Source: Desulforamulus aeronauticus DSM 10349 (lineage in GTDB: Bacteria; Bacillota; Desulfotomaculia; Desulfotomaculales; Desulfotomaculaceae). Taken from it: a DNA stretch of 64,000 nt. The first letter of the stretch is position 1, and the number at the start of each line of letters is the position of its first letter. Positions 33,492 to 42,763 of this stretch are shown here, piece after piece. Location: positions 1 to 64,000 of the forward strand of contig NZ_FRAR01000020.1 of the NCBI RefSeq assembly GCF_900142375.1, given 5' to 3'. The notes beneath the pieces were generated by a model, which worked only from the letters and a program-made list of their open reading frames with translations, was not told where the DNA came from and did not search any database. The translations under genes and the position numbers were made by a program.

Positions 33492-35426
33492 ATGAGAAAT
33501 AAACGTGATGTTTATCTGGATGATCGCCCGTGGGAAGAAGCCTTAGCGGAACTTTTAGCTCATTTGGCGTCGCTTGGGTCTCTCTCGCCTGGTGCGCCGG
33601 AGGATATTTCGGTGGAGCAGGCCTTGGGGCGAGTTACAGCGGAGCCAATTTTTGCTGTAAACTCCTCCCCCCATTATCATGCCTCGGCCATGGATGGTAT
33701 TGCTGTGGATTCCGCTCTTACCTTTGGGGCCTCGGATACCTCAGCCAAACATATCCAACTGGGTGAGAAGGCTCAAGTGGTAGATACAGGAGATCCCATT
33801 CCTGCCGGCTGTGATGCAGTGATTATGATTGAGGATGTTCATTTTGTAGAGGATGACGTATTTGAAATCACTTCTGCTGCGGCTCCTTGGCAGCATGTCA
33901 GGGCCATTGGGGAAGATGTGGTGGCCACTGAAATGATCCTGCCGGGCAATCACCGCATTAGGCCCATGGATATAGGAGGGATCTTAGCGGGTGGTGTCGT
34001 GCGGGTAAAGGTGCACCCGAAACCGAAGGTAGCTTTATTGCCAACGGGTACAGAATTGGTACAGCCAGGTGGAGAATTAAAACCGGGAGATATTGTAGAA
34101 TACAATACCCGGGTATTTGGCGCCATGGTAGAATCCTGGGGCGGCGAAGCGTTGCGCTGGCCCATCACCGTGGATAATTGGGACAAGCTAAAGGATTCGG
34201 TACAGCAAGCCGTTCTGCAGGCCGATGTGGTGGTAATTAACGCTGGTTCTTCCGCCGGCAGGGAGGATTTCACCGCTGAACTGATACGGGAATTAGGGAC
34301 AGTACTGACCCATGGGGCTGCCATAAAACCTGGCAAACCGGTAATTTTAGGGGAAGTGATGGGAAAACCAGTGATTGGTGTACCGGGTTATCCGGTTTCT
34401 GCCTTCCTCACCATGGAATTATTTGTCAGACCGGTGGTTTATCAAAAACTGGGTTCTATTGCGCCGCTGCCACAAACCACCGAAGCGATTATCTCGCGTA
34501 AGATGCCCTCCCCCATGGGAGTGGAAGAGTTTATCCGGGTTAAAATGGGACAGGTCGGGGAGAAGATTATTGCCACACCCATATCCCGTGGGGCTGGGGT
34601 GATCATGTCGCTGGTTCGAGCAGATGGTATGTTAAGGGTACCACGCCTTTCCGAAGGCTTTCGGGCCGGGGAAACCGTTAAGGTGGAGCTAATGCGTCCC
34701 TTGGAAGAAGTTCGGCAAACCACGGTGGTAATTGGCAGCCATGATATGGCCTTGGATATTTTGGCTAACCACCTGCGCAGGAAATTTCCCGAGGCGAGCC
34801 TTTCCAGTGCCAATGTTGGGAGTTTAGGCGGTCTGTCTGCCATTAAAAGAGGCGAATGCCATTGTGGTGGTACCCATTTGCTGGATGAGGATACCGGGGA
34901 TTACAACGTCAGCTATATCCAAAGATTATTAGCGGATCGCCCGGTGGTATTGTTGAACTTGGTTTATCGTCAGCAGGGGTTAATGGTGGCCAAGGGTAAC
35001 CCCCTCAAGATCAAAGGGTTAGAGGATTTAGCCCGGGAAGGCATACGGTTTATTAACCGCCAGCGGGGTGCGGGTACACGCATTTTGTTGGATTATCGTC
35101 TTAAGCAACTGGGCATAGACCCGGATAGCATTTATGGCTACAACCGGGAGGAATATACTCATATGTCAGTGGCGGCAGCTGTGGCTAGCGGTGCTGCTGA
35201 TGCGGGTTTAGGCATATTGGCAGCGGCCAATGCCCTGGAACTGGATTTTGTACCTGTGGTAGAAGAACGGTACGATCTCTGTATTCCCGGCGAATATTGG
35301 AACACCCCCTATATAGAGCGGATGCTGGAGGTTATTGCCACAGCAGAATTTCGCCAACAGGTGGAGGCTCTGGGAGGCTACGATTTAAGAGATTGTGGTG
35401 GTGTCATGTATCGGCAGGGAGTTTAG
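33492..35426 (+). CDS. MoeA-like protein fused to periplasmic-binding-protein-like domain
   Basis: 644 residues, ATG behind TTAGGAGAAAATCT. Residues 1-405 are a MoeA module (ASAMDGIAVDS, VALLPTGTELV, VVINAGSSAGREDFT, KPGKPVILGEV, GVPGYPVSAF). Residues about 415-640 form a type-2 PBP/LysR-substrate-like domain (VVIGSHDMALDILANHLRRKFP, LLNLVYRQQGLMVAKGNPLKIKGLEDLAR, GAADAGLGILAAANAL) without a signal peptide, so it acts in the cytosol, perhaps binding molybdate/tungstate or cofactor. Two paralogues may serve Mo and W cofactors separately (inference). Confidence 0.9.
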   Translation: MRNKRDVYLDDRPWEEALAELLAHLASLGSLSPGAPEDISVEQALGRVTAEPIFAVNSSPHYHASAMDGIAVDSALTFGASDTSAKHIQLGEKAQVVDTGDPIPAGCDAVIMIEDVHFVEDDVFEITSAAAPWQHVRAIGEDVVATEMILPGNHRIRPMDIGGILAGGVVRVKVHPKPKVALLPTGTELVQPGGELKPGDIVEYNTRVFGAMVESWGGEALRWPITVDNWDKLKDSVQQAVLQADVVVINAGSSAGREDFTAELIRELGTVLTHGAAIKPGKPVILGEVMGKPVIGVPGYPVSAFLTMELFVRPVVYQKLGSIAPLPQTTEAIISRKMPSPMGVEEFIRVKMGQVGEKIIATPISRGAGVIMSLVRADGMLRVPRLSEGFRAGETVKVELMRPLEEVRQTTVVIGSHDMALDILANHLRRKFPEASLSSANVGSLGGLSAIKRGECHCGGTHLLDEDTGDYNVSYIQRLLADRPVVLLNLVYRQQGLMVAKGNPLKIKGLEDLAREGIRFINRQRGAGTRILLDYRLKQLGIDPDSIYGYNREEYTHMSVAAAVASGAADAGLGILAAANALELDFVPVVEERYDLCIPGEYWNTPYIERMLEVIATAEFRQQVEALGGYDLRDCGGVMYRQGV

Positions 35427-35433
35427 GAGTATC

Positions 35434-35787
35434 ATGAAGCCCTTTGGGGAGTTGTTTCAACCAGGGTGTAAAATATGGTTAGTTTGTGGTGGGACGAACT
35501 TTGGGGACGGTCTCTATCACCTGCTATACCACGTCCATCAGCACGGCTCCATCTCTAAGGCAGCCAAAGTTATGGGTATGTCTTACCGAGCAGCCTGGGG
35601 TAAAATCAAAAATGCCGAAAAGAATTTAGGGTTTAAGCTGGTGGAGACCCAGGTAGGCGGTGAGGCTGGCGGTGGTGCCTGCCTCACACCGCAGGGCAGC
35701 AAACTATTGCAGGGGTTTGGGGAGTTTCGGGAAAAGGTAGAACGGGCGGTGACGGGGATATTTCAGGAGACCTTTGCAGGGGAATGA
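35434..35787 (+). CDS. ModE N-terminal-like / LysR-type winged-helix regulator
   Basis: 117 residues from ATG 35434 with TTAGGAG upstream, 7 bases after the MoeA-PBP gene. Winged HTH: LLYHVHQHGSISKAAKVMGMSYRAAWGKIKNAEKNLGFKLVE (about 34-75), then the wing with a Gly-rich GGEAGGGACLTPQG, as in the DNA-binding domain of ModE. The molybdate-binding (TOBE/MopI) part is missing, so metal sensing may come from the PBP domain of the neighbouring gene. Likely regulator of molybdenum genes. Confidence 0.85.
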   Translation: MKPFGELFQPGCKIWLVCGGTNFGDGLYHLLYHVHQHGSISKAAKVMGMSYRAAWGKIKNAEKNLGFKLVETQVGGEAGGGACLTPQGSKLLQGFGEFREKVERAVTGIFQETFAGE

Positions 35788-35835
35788 ATTGGCTGTTGGC
35801 CTATTGGAAGTGGAAAATCGCCTGGGGAAAATTAA

Positions 35836-35868
35836 GAGGGGGTAGGTTATTCGTAACCCTACCCCCTC
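35836..35868 (-). terminator. Terminator of fdhD
   Basis: Strong G/C stem GAGGGGGTAGG / CCTACCCCCTC with a short internal mismatch, T-rich on the minus side; it also separates the convergent ModE-like gene. Confidence 0.75.
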
Positions 35869-35874
35869 CAAACC

Positions 35875-36663
35875 TCATCCAAGTATCCGTTCTGGATGTG
35901 TATACACATTCATTTGTTCACCCTTGGCAAAACCAACCACAGTGATACCCAGCTTTTCTGCCATCTCCAAGGCTAAATCGGTGGGGGCGGAGCGGGAGAT
36001 AATGATAGGCACCCCCATTTTGCCGACCTTAATGACTATTTCAGAAGAAACCCTGCCGCTGAAAACGAGAATTTTGTCATCCAGGGGAAGCTCTCTGAGA
36101 AAGGCCCGGCCAAAGATTTTGTCTACTGCATTGTGACGCCCGACATCTTCATAAAAGAAAATCACTTCAGTGGCGGCACAAAGGGCGGCATTGTGAACCC
36201 CACCGGTTTGCTGAAAGAGAACCGACATTTGTTCTAAGCGGTCTGATAAATCCCAAACTTGCCCAGGTGTAACCAGCAGGTTCGCAGTGACCTTATTCAT
36301 ACTTTTGGCATCATTCACAAAATAAAAAACAGGCCTGCCTCTGCCACAACAAGAGGTAATGTTTCTCTTCAGAAACTTTGTTTCAGATTCTCCTTCCACA
36401 GCTTCAATGTGGACAAGGCCATTTTCCAGATCAACTTTAACATCTTTTAGGTCTTCCAGTGTCTGTAAAAGGCCTTCGGAACAAAGGAAGCCTACGGTCA
36501 GTTCTTCCAAACCTTGGGGAGAGCAAACCATAGTTACAAATTCTTTACCATTTAGAAAAAGGGTAATGGGGACCTCTCGTACGATGGTGTCGTCCGTCGA
36601 TATGATTTTGTCGCCTTTAATTTTAATAATTTTGGTTGATGTTTTATTCACTTCCCAAACCAC
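35875..36663 (-). CDS. fdhD: Formate dehydrogenase accessory sulfurtransferase FdhD
   Basis: 262 residues from GTG 36663 with CAGGGGG nine bases upstream; the long in-frame extension up to 36921 overlaps mogA and lacks a site. FdhD passes sulfur from a cysteine desulfurase to the Mo/W-bis-MGD cofactor of formate dehydrogenase. Marks: VREVPITLFLNGKEFVTMVCSPQGLEELTVGFLCSEG, the cysteine loop TSCCGRGRP, GGVHNAALC, EDVGRHNAVDKIFG, LVFSGRVSSEIVIKVGKMG, RSAPTDLALEMAEKLGITVVGFAKG. The active loop has adjacent Cys-Cys rather than the Enterobacterial CGxCG. Confidence 0.93.
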   Translation of the reverse strand: MVWEVNKTSTKIIKIKGDKIISTDDTIVREVPITLFLNGKEFVTMVCSPQGLEELTVGFLCSEGLLQTLEDLKDVKVDLENGLVHIEAVEGESETKFLKRNITSCCGRGRPVFYFVNDAKSMNKVTANLLVTPGQVWDLSDRLEQMSVLFQQTGGVHNAALCAATEVIFFYEDVGRHNAVDKIFGRAFLRELPLDDKILVFSGRVSSEIVIKVGKMGVPIIISRSAPTDLALEMAEKLGITVVGFAKGEQMNVYTHPERILG

Positions 36664-36687
36664 TATTACCAACCCCCTGTCAGGTTG

Positions 36688-36744
36688 CTTGGCATATCGG
36701 AGACTTTCCGATATGCGTAAGGGCAAACTAAGCCAAGTTTTTTT
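36688..36744. repeat. Hairpin element between fdhD and mogA
   Basis: Inner hairpin GCATATCGGA / TCCGATATGC (36692-36716), then GTAAGGGCAAACTA, and an outer pair CTTGGC (36688-36693) / GCCAAG (36732-36737) followed by seven T on the plus strand. It matches the ilvN element (12198-12247) and looks like an orphan plus-strand terminator, since no plus-strand gene ends here. Confidence 0.55.
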
Positions 36745-36816
36745 AACAATTAGTTTTATTGTAACCCAACTGTCGGGTGTTGTGAAGGTAAGATCAAACA
36801 ATGAGGTGAGAAACAA

Positions 36817-37305
36817 ATGTACAAAATAGGTATTATTACCATGAGTGACAAAGGTTCCCAGGGACAACGAGAGGACCTCAGTGGGGCAACCATTGGGGAA
36901 ATGGTTGCTAATTTGGGGCAAGTGGAGCAGTATCGCGTCATTTCGGACGATCTGGAGATCATTCGTTCAACCTTAATTGAGTTTGCCGATGAACATAAGT
37001 TAGATCTAATTCTTACCACTGGTGGTACCGGTCTAAGTCCCCGAGACAATACTCCAGAAGCAACCTTGTCTGTCATTGATCGTTTGGTACCGGGTATAGC
37101 TGAAGCTATTCGAGTAGAAAGTCTTAAAAAAACACCGAAGGCCATGTTATCCAGAGCAGTAAGTGGAACTAGAGGAAAAACCTTGATTATTAATCTACCA
37201 GGCAGTGTAAAAGGCGTGCGAGAATGTTTGGCAGTGGTTTTGCCCGTATTAAACCACGGTTTGGAAATTCTCAGCGGCAAAGGTGGCGAATGCGGCCACC
37301 CTTAA
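36817..37305 (+). CDS. mogA: Molybdopterin adenylyltransferase MogA/MoaB
   Basis: 162 residues, ATG behind AATGAGGTGAGAAACA. MoCF-biosynthesis fold: IGIITMSDKGSQGQREDLSG at the start, LILTTGGTGLSPRDNTPEAT (about 67-86, the adenylylation motif), LINLPGSVKGVREC. Activates molybdopterin with AMP for MoeA. Divergent from fdhD with about 150 bases between starts; part of the Moco cluster. Confidence 0.92.
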   Translation: MYKIGIITMSDKGSQGQREDLSGATIGEMVANLGQVEQYRVISDDLEIIRSTLIEFADEHKLDLILTTGGTGLSPRDNTPEATLSVIDRLVPGIAEAIRVESLKKTPKAMLSRAVSGTRGKTLIINLPGSVKGVRECLAVVLPVLNHGLEILSGKGGECGHP

Positions 37306-37546
37306 AAGGTAATCTCTTGAAAAATAAAAATAGCAAAGGCTATAAAATAATAGAAATTTTTAACAAAAGGTGAAAAATATAGGGTAAATATTGCATAAAA
37401 TACCCGGGTATTTGGTAAGAATAATTTGTGGGTGAAGAAATTAATAACATACCCAGTAAATATAATGTAGAAGGAGAAAATAGAAGATAAATACCCGTAT
37501 TTTGGATTTACATGCGATAGTTGTGATTTATTTCTCTCCAGGGTAT
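37306..37546. other. AT-rich intergenic region with palindromes before groES
   Basis: A perfect 16-base palindrome AAATACCCGGGTATTT is at 37398-37413, and a related AAATACCCGTATTTT near 37491-37505; CATACCCAGTAAAT near 37450 looks like a third half-site. No gene found. They may be operator sites of an unknown regulator, 90-170 bases upstream of the groES promoter. Confidence 0.4.
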
Positions 37547-37575
37547 TTGCTTTAAATTTCTCAGTTCTATATTAT
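37547..37575 (+). promoter_or_regulatory. Sigma-A promoter of groESL
   Basis: TTGCTT (37547-37552), 17-base spacer, TATTAT (37570-37575). Transcription would begin around 37582, at the edge of the CIRCE element. Confidence 0.75.
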
Positions 37576-37587
37576 AGTTACTGGGTG

Positions 37588-37614
37588 TTAGCACTCGATC
37601 ACACTGAGTGCTAA
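37588..37614. promoter_or_regulatory. CIRCE operator (HrcA binding site)
   Basis: Perfect TTAGCACTC-N9-GAGTGCTAA, the HrcA operator. Located in the 5' untranslated region of groES. Confidence 0.97.
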
Positions 37615-37667
37615 CAACCCAAAGGTAGTTTATAAAAAAACCTTAAAATTTTAAAGGAGGGTTTTTT

Positions 37668-37952
37668 GTGATTAAACCATTAGGTGACAGGGTAGTTGTT
37701 AAGGCACTGCCCCAGGAAGAAAAAACCAAGAGTGGCATTGTATTGCCGGATACTGCCAAGGAGAAGCCCCAGCAAGGTGAGGTTATTGCTGTGGGACCCG
37801 GTCGTTTGCTAGAAAATGGCCAGCGCGCCACCATTGATGTAAAAGCTGGTGACAAAGTATTTTTCTCCAAATATGCAGGTAACGAAGTGAAAATTGAAGA
37901 TCAGGAATATCTTATCCTGCGCGAAATGGATATCCTGGCTGTAATTGAGTAA
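37668..37952 (+). CDS. groES: Co-chaperonin GroES
   Basis: 94 residues, GTG start behind AAAGGAGGGTTTTTT. Heptameric lid of the GroEL chamber. Marks: [38 protein letters not shown] (mobile loop about 16-33), [33 protein letters not shown]. Under CIRCE/HrcA heat-shock control and co-transcribed with groEL 75 bases downstream. Confidence 0.97.
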   Translation: MIKPLGDRVVVKALPQEEKTKSGIVLPDTAKEKPQQGEVIAVGPGRLLENGQRATIDVKAGDKVFFSKYAGNEVKIEDQEYLILREMDILAVIE

Positions 37953-38024
37953 TTTCTTACTCTAAATACTTACACCTGAGTAAAGGCTTTTCAAACTAGA
38001 TTGTGAATTTTAAGGAGGTCATGA

Positions 38025-39665
<1,641 letters not shown>

Positions 39666-39741
39666 TAGGCACTCAGAACCCCTTTATTATCAAGGATTGA
39701 GCGCTTAACATCCAGTCTTTGACCACATAGGTATTCTTTAG

Positions 39742-39784
39742 AGGCTTCTCATTAGTTCACTGAACTTTTGGGAAGCCTTTTCTC
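39742..39784 (+). terminator. Probable groESL terminator
   Basis: AGGCTTC / GAAGCCT stem enclosing a nested GTTCA / TGAAC hairpin, followed by TTTTCTC; 77 bases past the groEL stop. Confidence 0.6.
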
Positions 39785-39856
39785 ATTGTTTTTGTAATGT
39801 GCAGATATACTTGCCTAGTGGTGTCGTCATAGTTTCTACGGGAACTGGAAACTCAA

Positions 39857-39940
39857 TTTAGATTGTGATATTATAAATTTAGATTGAGGTATTAAAAACT
39901 AGATTAAAGCATTATAAATCTAGATTAAAAGACGTAAACT
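39857..39940. repeat. Four 21-bp direct tandem repeats
   Basis: Units start at 39857, 39878, 39899 and 39920, exactly 21 bases apart, with the consensus YTAGATTRWRRYATTATAAA; the fourth unit is only half conserved. The spacing is two helical turns. No gene overlaps. Confidence 0.8.
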
Positions 39941-39951
39941 ACAAAATAAAA

Positions 39952-39980
39952 GACTGTAGGTGCTGGTAACACCTACAGTC
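39952..39980 (-). terminator. Hairpin with minus-strand T tail downstream of the small toxin
   Basis: Perfect 11-bp stem GACTGTAGGTG / CACCTACAGTC; on the minus strand TTTTATTTTG follows. It would be a second terminator for the small toxin transcript or the end of an RNA running leftwards. Confidence 0.65.
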
Positions 39981-40028
39981 AAAGCACAACAGTTGCCCCA
40001 ACAGGGGTCGGCTCAGGTGTACAAAATA

Positions 40029-40077
40029 AGAAGTAGACCTCCCATTTGCTTGCAGGCTCAAGGGAGGTCTACTTCTT
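40029..40077. terminator. Bidirectional terminator overlapping the toxin stop codon
   Basis: Perfect 16-bp stem AAGAAGTAGACCTCCC / GGGAGGTCTACTTCTT with an 18-base loop; T-rich on both sides. Confidence 0.75.
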
Positions 40078-40152
40078 TCTATCCTGCGACAACATGGCCA
40101 CGATTAAGATGCCAAAAGTAAGCATCAACATAAAAGCTTCAAATGCTGTCAT
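40069..40152 (-). CDS. 27-residue holin-like toxin (Hol-Tox type peptide)
   Basis: ATG 40152 behind AAAGGGGGTGAGACT; stop TAG 40071-40069. The peptide reads MTAFEAFMLMLTFGILIV, then AMLSQDRKK: a single hydrophobic helix with a short basic tail, the pattern of the putative holin-like toxin family of Firmicutes, related in layout to type I toxins of the TxpA/BsrG kind. An extended -10 element (TGGTATAAT, minus 40231-40223) gives a leader of about 60 bases. The gene is too short for ordinary gene calling. An antisense RNA antitoxin was not identified. Confidence 0.75.
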   Translation of the reverse strand: MTAFEAFMLMLTFGILIVAMLSQDRKK

Positions 40153-40222
40153 AGTCTCACCCCCTTTCTACCGGGGATGAGCCAGACCACCCTAGAGGAG
40201 CCTTTTCTGTTGTACAAGGAAT

Positions 40223-40231
40223 ATTATACCA
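40223..40231 (-). promoter_or_regulatory. Extended -10 promoter element of the small toxin
   Basis: TG-G-TATAAT on the minus strand about 70 bases upstream of the toxin ATG; the -35 region is weak (CTCAAG). Confidence 0.55.
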
Positions 40232-40340
40232 TTAACGCTCTCGCTTGAGGTTGTTTTGTTTATCTTATTTAAGGACATGAGAGGGGGTTTTCCTACTTCC
40301 TGGGTAAACTAGTTGTAGCCAAATACGGGGAGATGACAGT

Positions 40341-40517
40341 TTGTCACAGGAGCTAAAGGAGATTCTAAACACAATAAACGAATTACGACAAAAATTGCAT
40401 AGTACTGGAGCAGGAAAGGTCTTGGCTGACCCAGAAGTTGTTGCAGCTAGCCAAAAACTAAATGAAGTATTAAATGAATACTACAGGTTACTCAAACAAA
40501 AGGAAAAGACAAAGTAG
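40341..40517 (+). CDS. Spo0E-like aspartyl-phosphate phosphatase
   Basis: 58 residues, TTG start behind GGGGAGATGACAGT. The sequence is a helical hairpin: LKEILNTINELRQKLHST, then LADPEVVAASQKLNEVLNEYY. The second helix carries the Spo0E-family signature SQxLDxxLxxYY in the form SQKLNEVLNEYY, where the usual Asp is Asn. Spo0E-type proteins dephosphorylate Spo0A~P and hold back sporulation; the Asp-to-Asn change could alter activity. It ends 36 bases before cysK. Confidence 0.75.
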   Translation: MSQELKEILNTINELRQKLHSTGAGKVLADPEVVAASQKLNEVLNEYYRLLKQKEKTK

Positions 40518-40553
40518 GTAGAGGCTAGTGATAGTAAGTAAGGAGGTTTGTGT

Positions 40554-41510
40554 ATGCCAATTTACAATAGTATTTTGGAAACCATCGGCAGAACACCTTT
40601 GGTGCGTGTACAAAAATTAATGGAAGGACTGTCGGCAGAGGTCTTGGTTAAAGTAGAATCCTTTAACCCTGGCGGTAGTGTGAAGGATCGCATTGCCTAT
40701 ACCATGATTAAGGAAGCTATGAAGCAAGGTACCATTAACCAGAATAGTCTATTGGTTGAGCCTACCAGCGGTAACACGGGTGTAGGATTGGCTATGATTT
40801 GTGCATCCATGGGACTTCGCCTAATTCTAACCATGCCAGAGACCATGAGCCAGGAGCGGCGGAGCCTGTTAAAGGCCTATGGAGTGGAGTTGGTGCTTAC
40901 TCCAGGTAGTGAGGGCATGAGCGGGGCCATTGCTAAGGCGGAGGAATTGGTGGCCAGCCGAGAAAACGCCATCATGCTGCAGCAGTTTGCCAACCCGGCT
41001 AACCCCAAGGCTCATTTGGAAAATACAGGCATAGAGATTTGGCAGGATACCGAGGGGAAGGTAGATATTTTTGTGGCTGGAGTGGGGACTGGTGGTACCA
41101 TTACCGGAACGGCCCGCTATCTCAAATCACGGAAGCCTACCTTACAGGCAGTGGCCGTGGAGCCTGCTGAATCGCCTGTACTTTCCGGGGGCCAAGCAGG
41201 ATCACATCCTATTCAGGGTATTGGTGCGGGCTTTATTCCAGAGATATTAGACTTATCACTGGTGGATGAGATTTTTCAAGTTTCAGGAGCTAAGGCTATG
41301 GAAATAGCCCGCCGCCTGACTAGAGAAGAGGGTATTTTGGTCGGTATTTCTTCTGGGGCCGCCCTTTATGCAGCGTTAGAAATTGCTCGCAGACCTGAAA
41401 ATACTGGCAAGACCGTAGTGGCCCTGCTACCTGATACCGGTGAACGCTATCTATCCACACCCTTGTTCAAAGATGAACCACCCCAAGAGAGTTTGCCAAG
41501 TAATCAGTGA
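40554..41510 (+). CDS. cysK: Cysteine synthase (O-acetylserine sulfhydrylase)
   Basis: 318 residues from ATG 40554 (TTG 40548 in the same frame overlaps the ribosome binding site AAGGAGG). Makes cysteine from O-acetylserine and sulfide with PLP. Family marks: [25 protein letters not shown] with PLP Lys44, [43 protein letters not shown], and [13 protein letters not shown] terminator follows. Confidence 0.94.
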   Translation: MPIYNSILETIGRTPLVRVQKLMEGLSAEVLVKVESFNPGGSVKDRIAYTMIKEAMKQGTINQNSLLVEPTSGNTGVGLAMICASMGLRLILTMPETMSQERRSLLKAYGVELVLTPGSEGMSGAIAKAEELVASRENAIMLQQFANPANPKAHLENTGIEIWQDTEGKVDIFVAGVGTGGTITGTARYLKSRKPTLQAVAVEPAESPVLSGGQAGSHPIQGIGAGFIPEILDLSLVDEIFQVSGAKAMEIARRLTREEGILVGISSGAALYAALEIARRPENTGKTVVALLPDTGERYLSTPLFKDEPPQESLPSNQ

Positions 41511-41515
41511 TAATG

Positions 41516-41562
41516 AAAAACCCGAAGGCATGTTCCGGCATGACCTTCGGGTTTGTTTTTTG
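41516..41562. terminator. Bidirectional terminator
   Basis: AAACCCGAAGG / CCTTCGGGTTT stem with a 15-base loop and TTTTTT, between cysK and the convergent DUF169 gene. Confidence 0.85.
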
Positions 41563-41593
41563 GCTAATGGCTTATGGACCAAGGCCCAACAAA

Positions 41594-42409
41594 TTACTTT
41601 CCTTCATCCTTAAAGCGAATCATAGGACACTTTTTGCATACATCGACCCCGGGATAAGCCTGGCCGCCGGCTCCGATGAAAGACGCTCCACCGCCGTAGT
41701 GGTTGCTTCTGGTTAGCAGTTGTTTTGCCACAGTTTCAATTTGGTGACCGGGAATAAAGACATTTACTTCGCCCTTCTCAGTTTTACCGGAAGTGAAGCT
41801 GCCCGCACACATCGTTTTCATTTCTGCGCTGCCATTTAGATAGCAGCTAACGGAACCACCGCAAACCGCAGAGTTCACACTGTGGCTAGAGGTAACAGTG
41901 GGTACCTTGGTAGCACCGATATAATCATTTAAAATGTGATAGGCTTGAAAGGGATTCACGATCAGTAAAACTACATCCGGGTCTATCGGGGTTTTGTACA
42001 GAGGTGCGGTAACAATACCCTTTAGTTCTCCCAATGGTAATTTCCCTTTACTTTCCAGGCATTGTTTAGCCAGATCCCAATCGTTGGTGTATTTTACATG
42101 GTCATTTACTTCCTCCTCGGAGGCTTCCCGAAAGCCAAATACAGTGCGGGCATTGCCACAAAGAAGTTTATCATCGGTAATCTTAACAATGTAGTCATCC
42201 ATGCGAGAGGCTAGCAGAGCCTGGCAATAGGTCATTTTAGGACCGGGGACCTTTTCGGCAGAAATATTGTCAAACTCCGCCTGATCAAAGAAGAATTTTA
42301 TGGCCACAGGATTATGTTCTAATTTATAAAGTACGGCCAGTGCTTTGTGAATTTCTTCGTAAGAAAGAGCACGCTTAGTGGCCAGTTCACTAACGTTGAG
42401 AAGTAGCAT
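41594..42409 (-). CDS. DUF169 family protein
   Basis: 271 residues, ATG behind AAGGAGGAATAACT. The DUF169 pattern is clear: HNPVAIKFF near residue 32, YCQALLASRM, LLCGNARTVFGF, GIVTAPLYKTPIDPDVVLLIVNPFQAY, SSHSVNSAVCGGSVSCYLNGSAE, MCAGS, and the C-terminal VDVCKKCPMIRF. The many conserved cysteines suggest a redox or metal role, but no biochemical function is established. Divergent from acsA. Confidence 0.85.
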   Translation of the reverse strand: MLLLNVSELATKRALSYEEIHKALAVLYKLEHNPVAIKFFFDQAEFDNISAEKVPGPKMTYCQALLASRMDDYIVKITDDKLLCGNARTVFGFREASEEEVNDHVKYTNDWDLAKQCLESKGKLPLGELKGIVTAPLYKTPIDPDVVLLIVNPFQAYHILNDYIGATKVPTVTSSHSVNSAVCGGSVSCYLNGSAEMKTMCAGSFTSGKTEKGEVNVFIPGHQIETVAKQLLTRSNHYGGGASFIGAGGQAYPGVDVCKKCPMIRFKDEGK

Positions 42410-42763
42410 AGTTATTCCTCCTTCTATTTAGGTAGTAGTTAAGTATTATAATATCAAACGGCAGACAATGAAAATGTGTTATAGCACACATATATTTAGT
42501 CAAATTCATTACATGATACGTGTCGTATAAATTACATATAAATGAGCTGTAACCGTAAACGGTTCTCAAAGCACCCTCAACGGTTATTTTCAGTTGCCAA
42601 ACGGTAAAAAGAGCACGGGTAACTGCCGTTTAGCCCTCGAAATCGCCGTTCGGGAAAACAATGATCTTGAAAATAGGGGTTTCTTACCTTTCACGGAAAA
42701 AACATTACTCGCCGGCCTTTTCTTCAGTATGATAAAAGAAAACGAGGCTTGGGAGGGTTTTTC
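42410..42763. promoter_or_regulatory. Divergent control region between DUF169 and acsA with phased AACGG motifs
   Basis: Contains the palindrome ATACG-TGT-CGTAT (42516-42528), AACCGT-AA-ACGGTT (42551-42564), and AACGG motifs at 42558, 42579 and 42599, then the reverse CCGTT at 42626 and 42646. Distances of 21, 20, 27 and 20 bases place most on one face of the helix. No clear -24/-12 element was found. Confidence 0.5.

Noticed and set aside
39857-39940. Possible CRISPR array
   Set aside because: The 21-base units are contiguous without spacers, only four copies, AT-rich and without cas genes.
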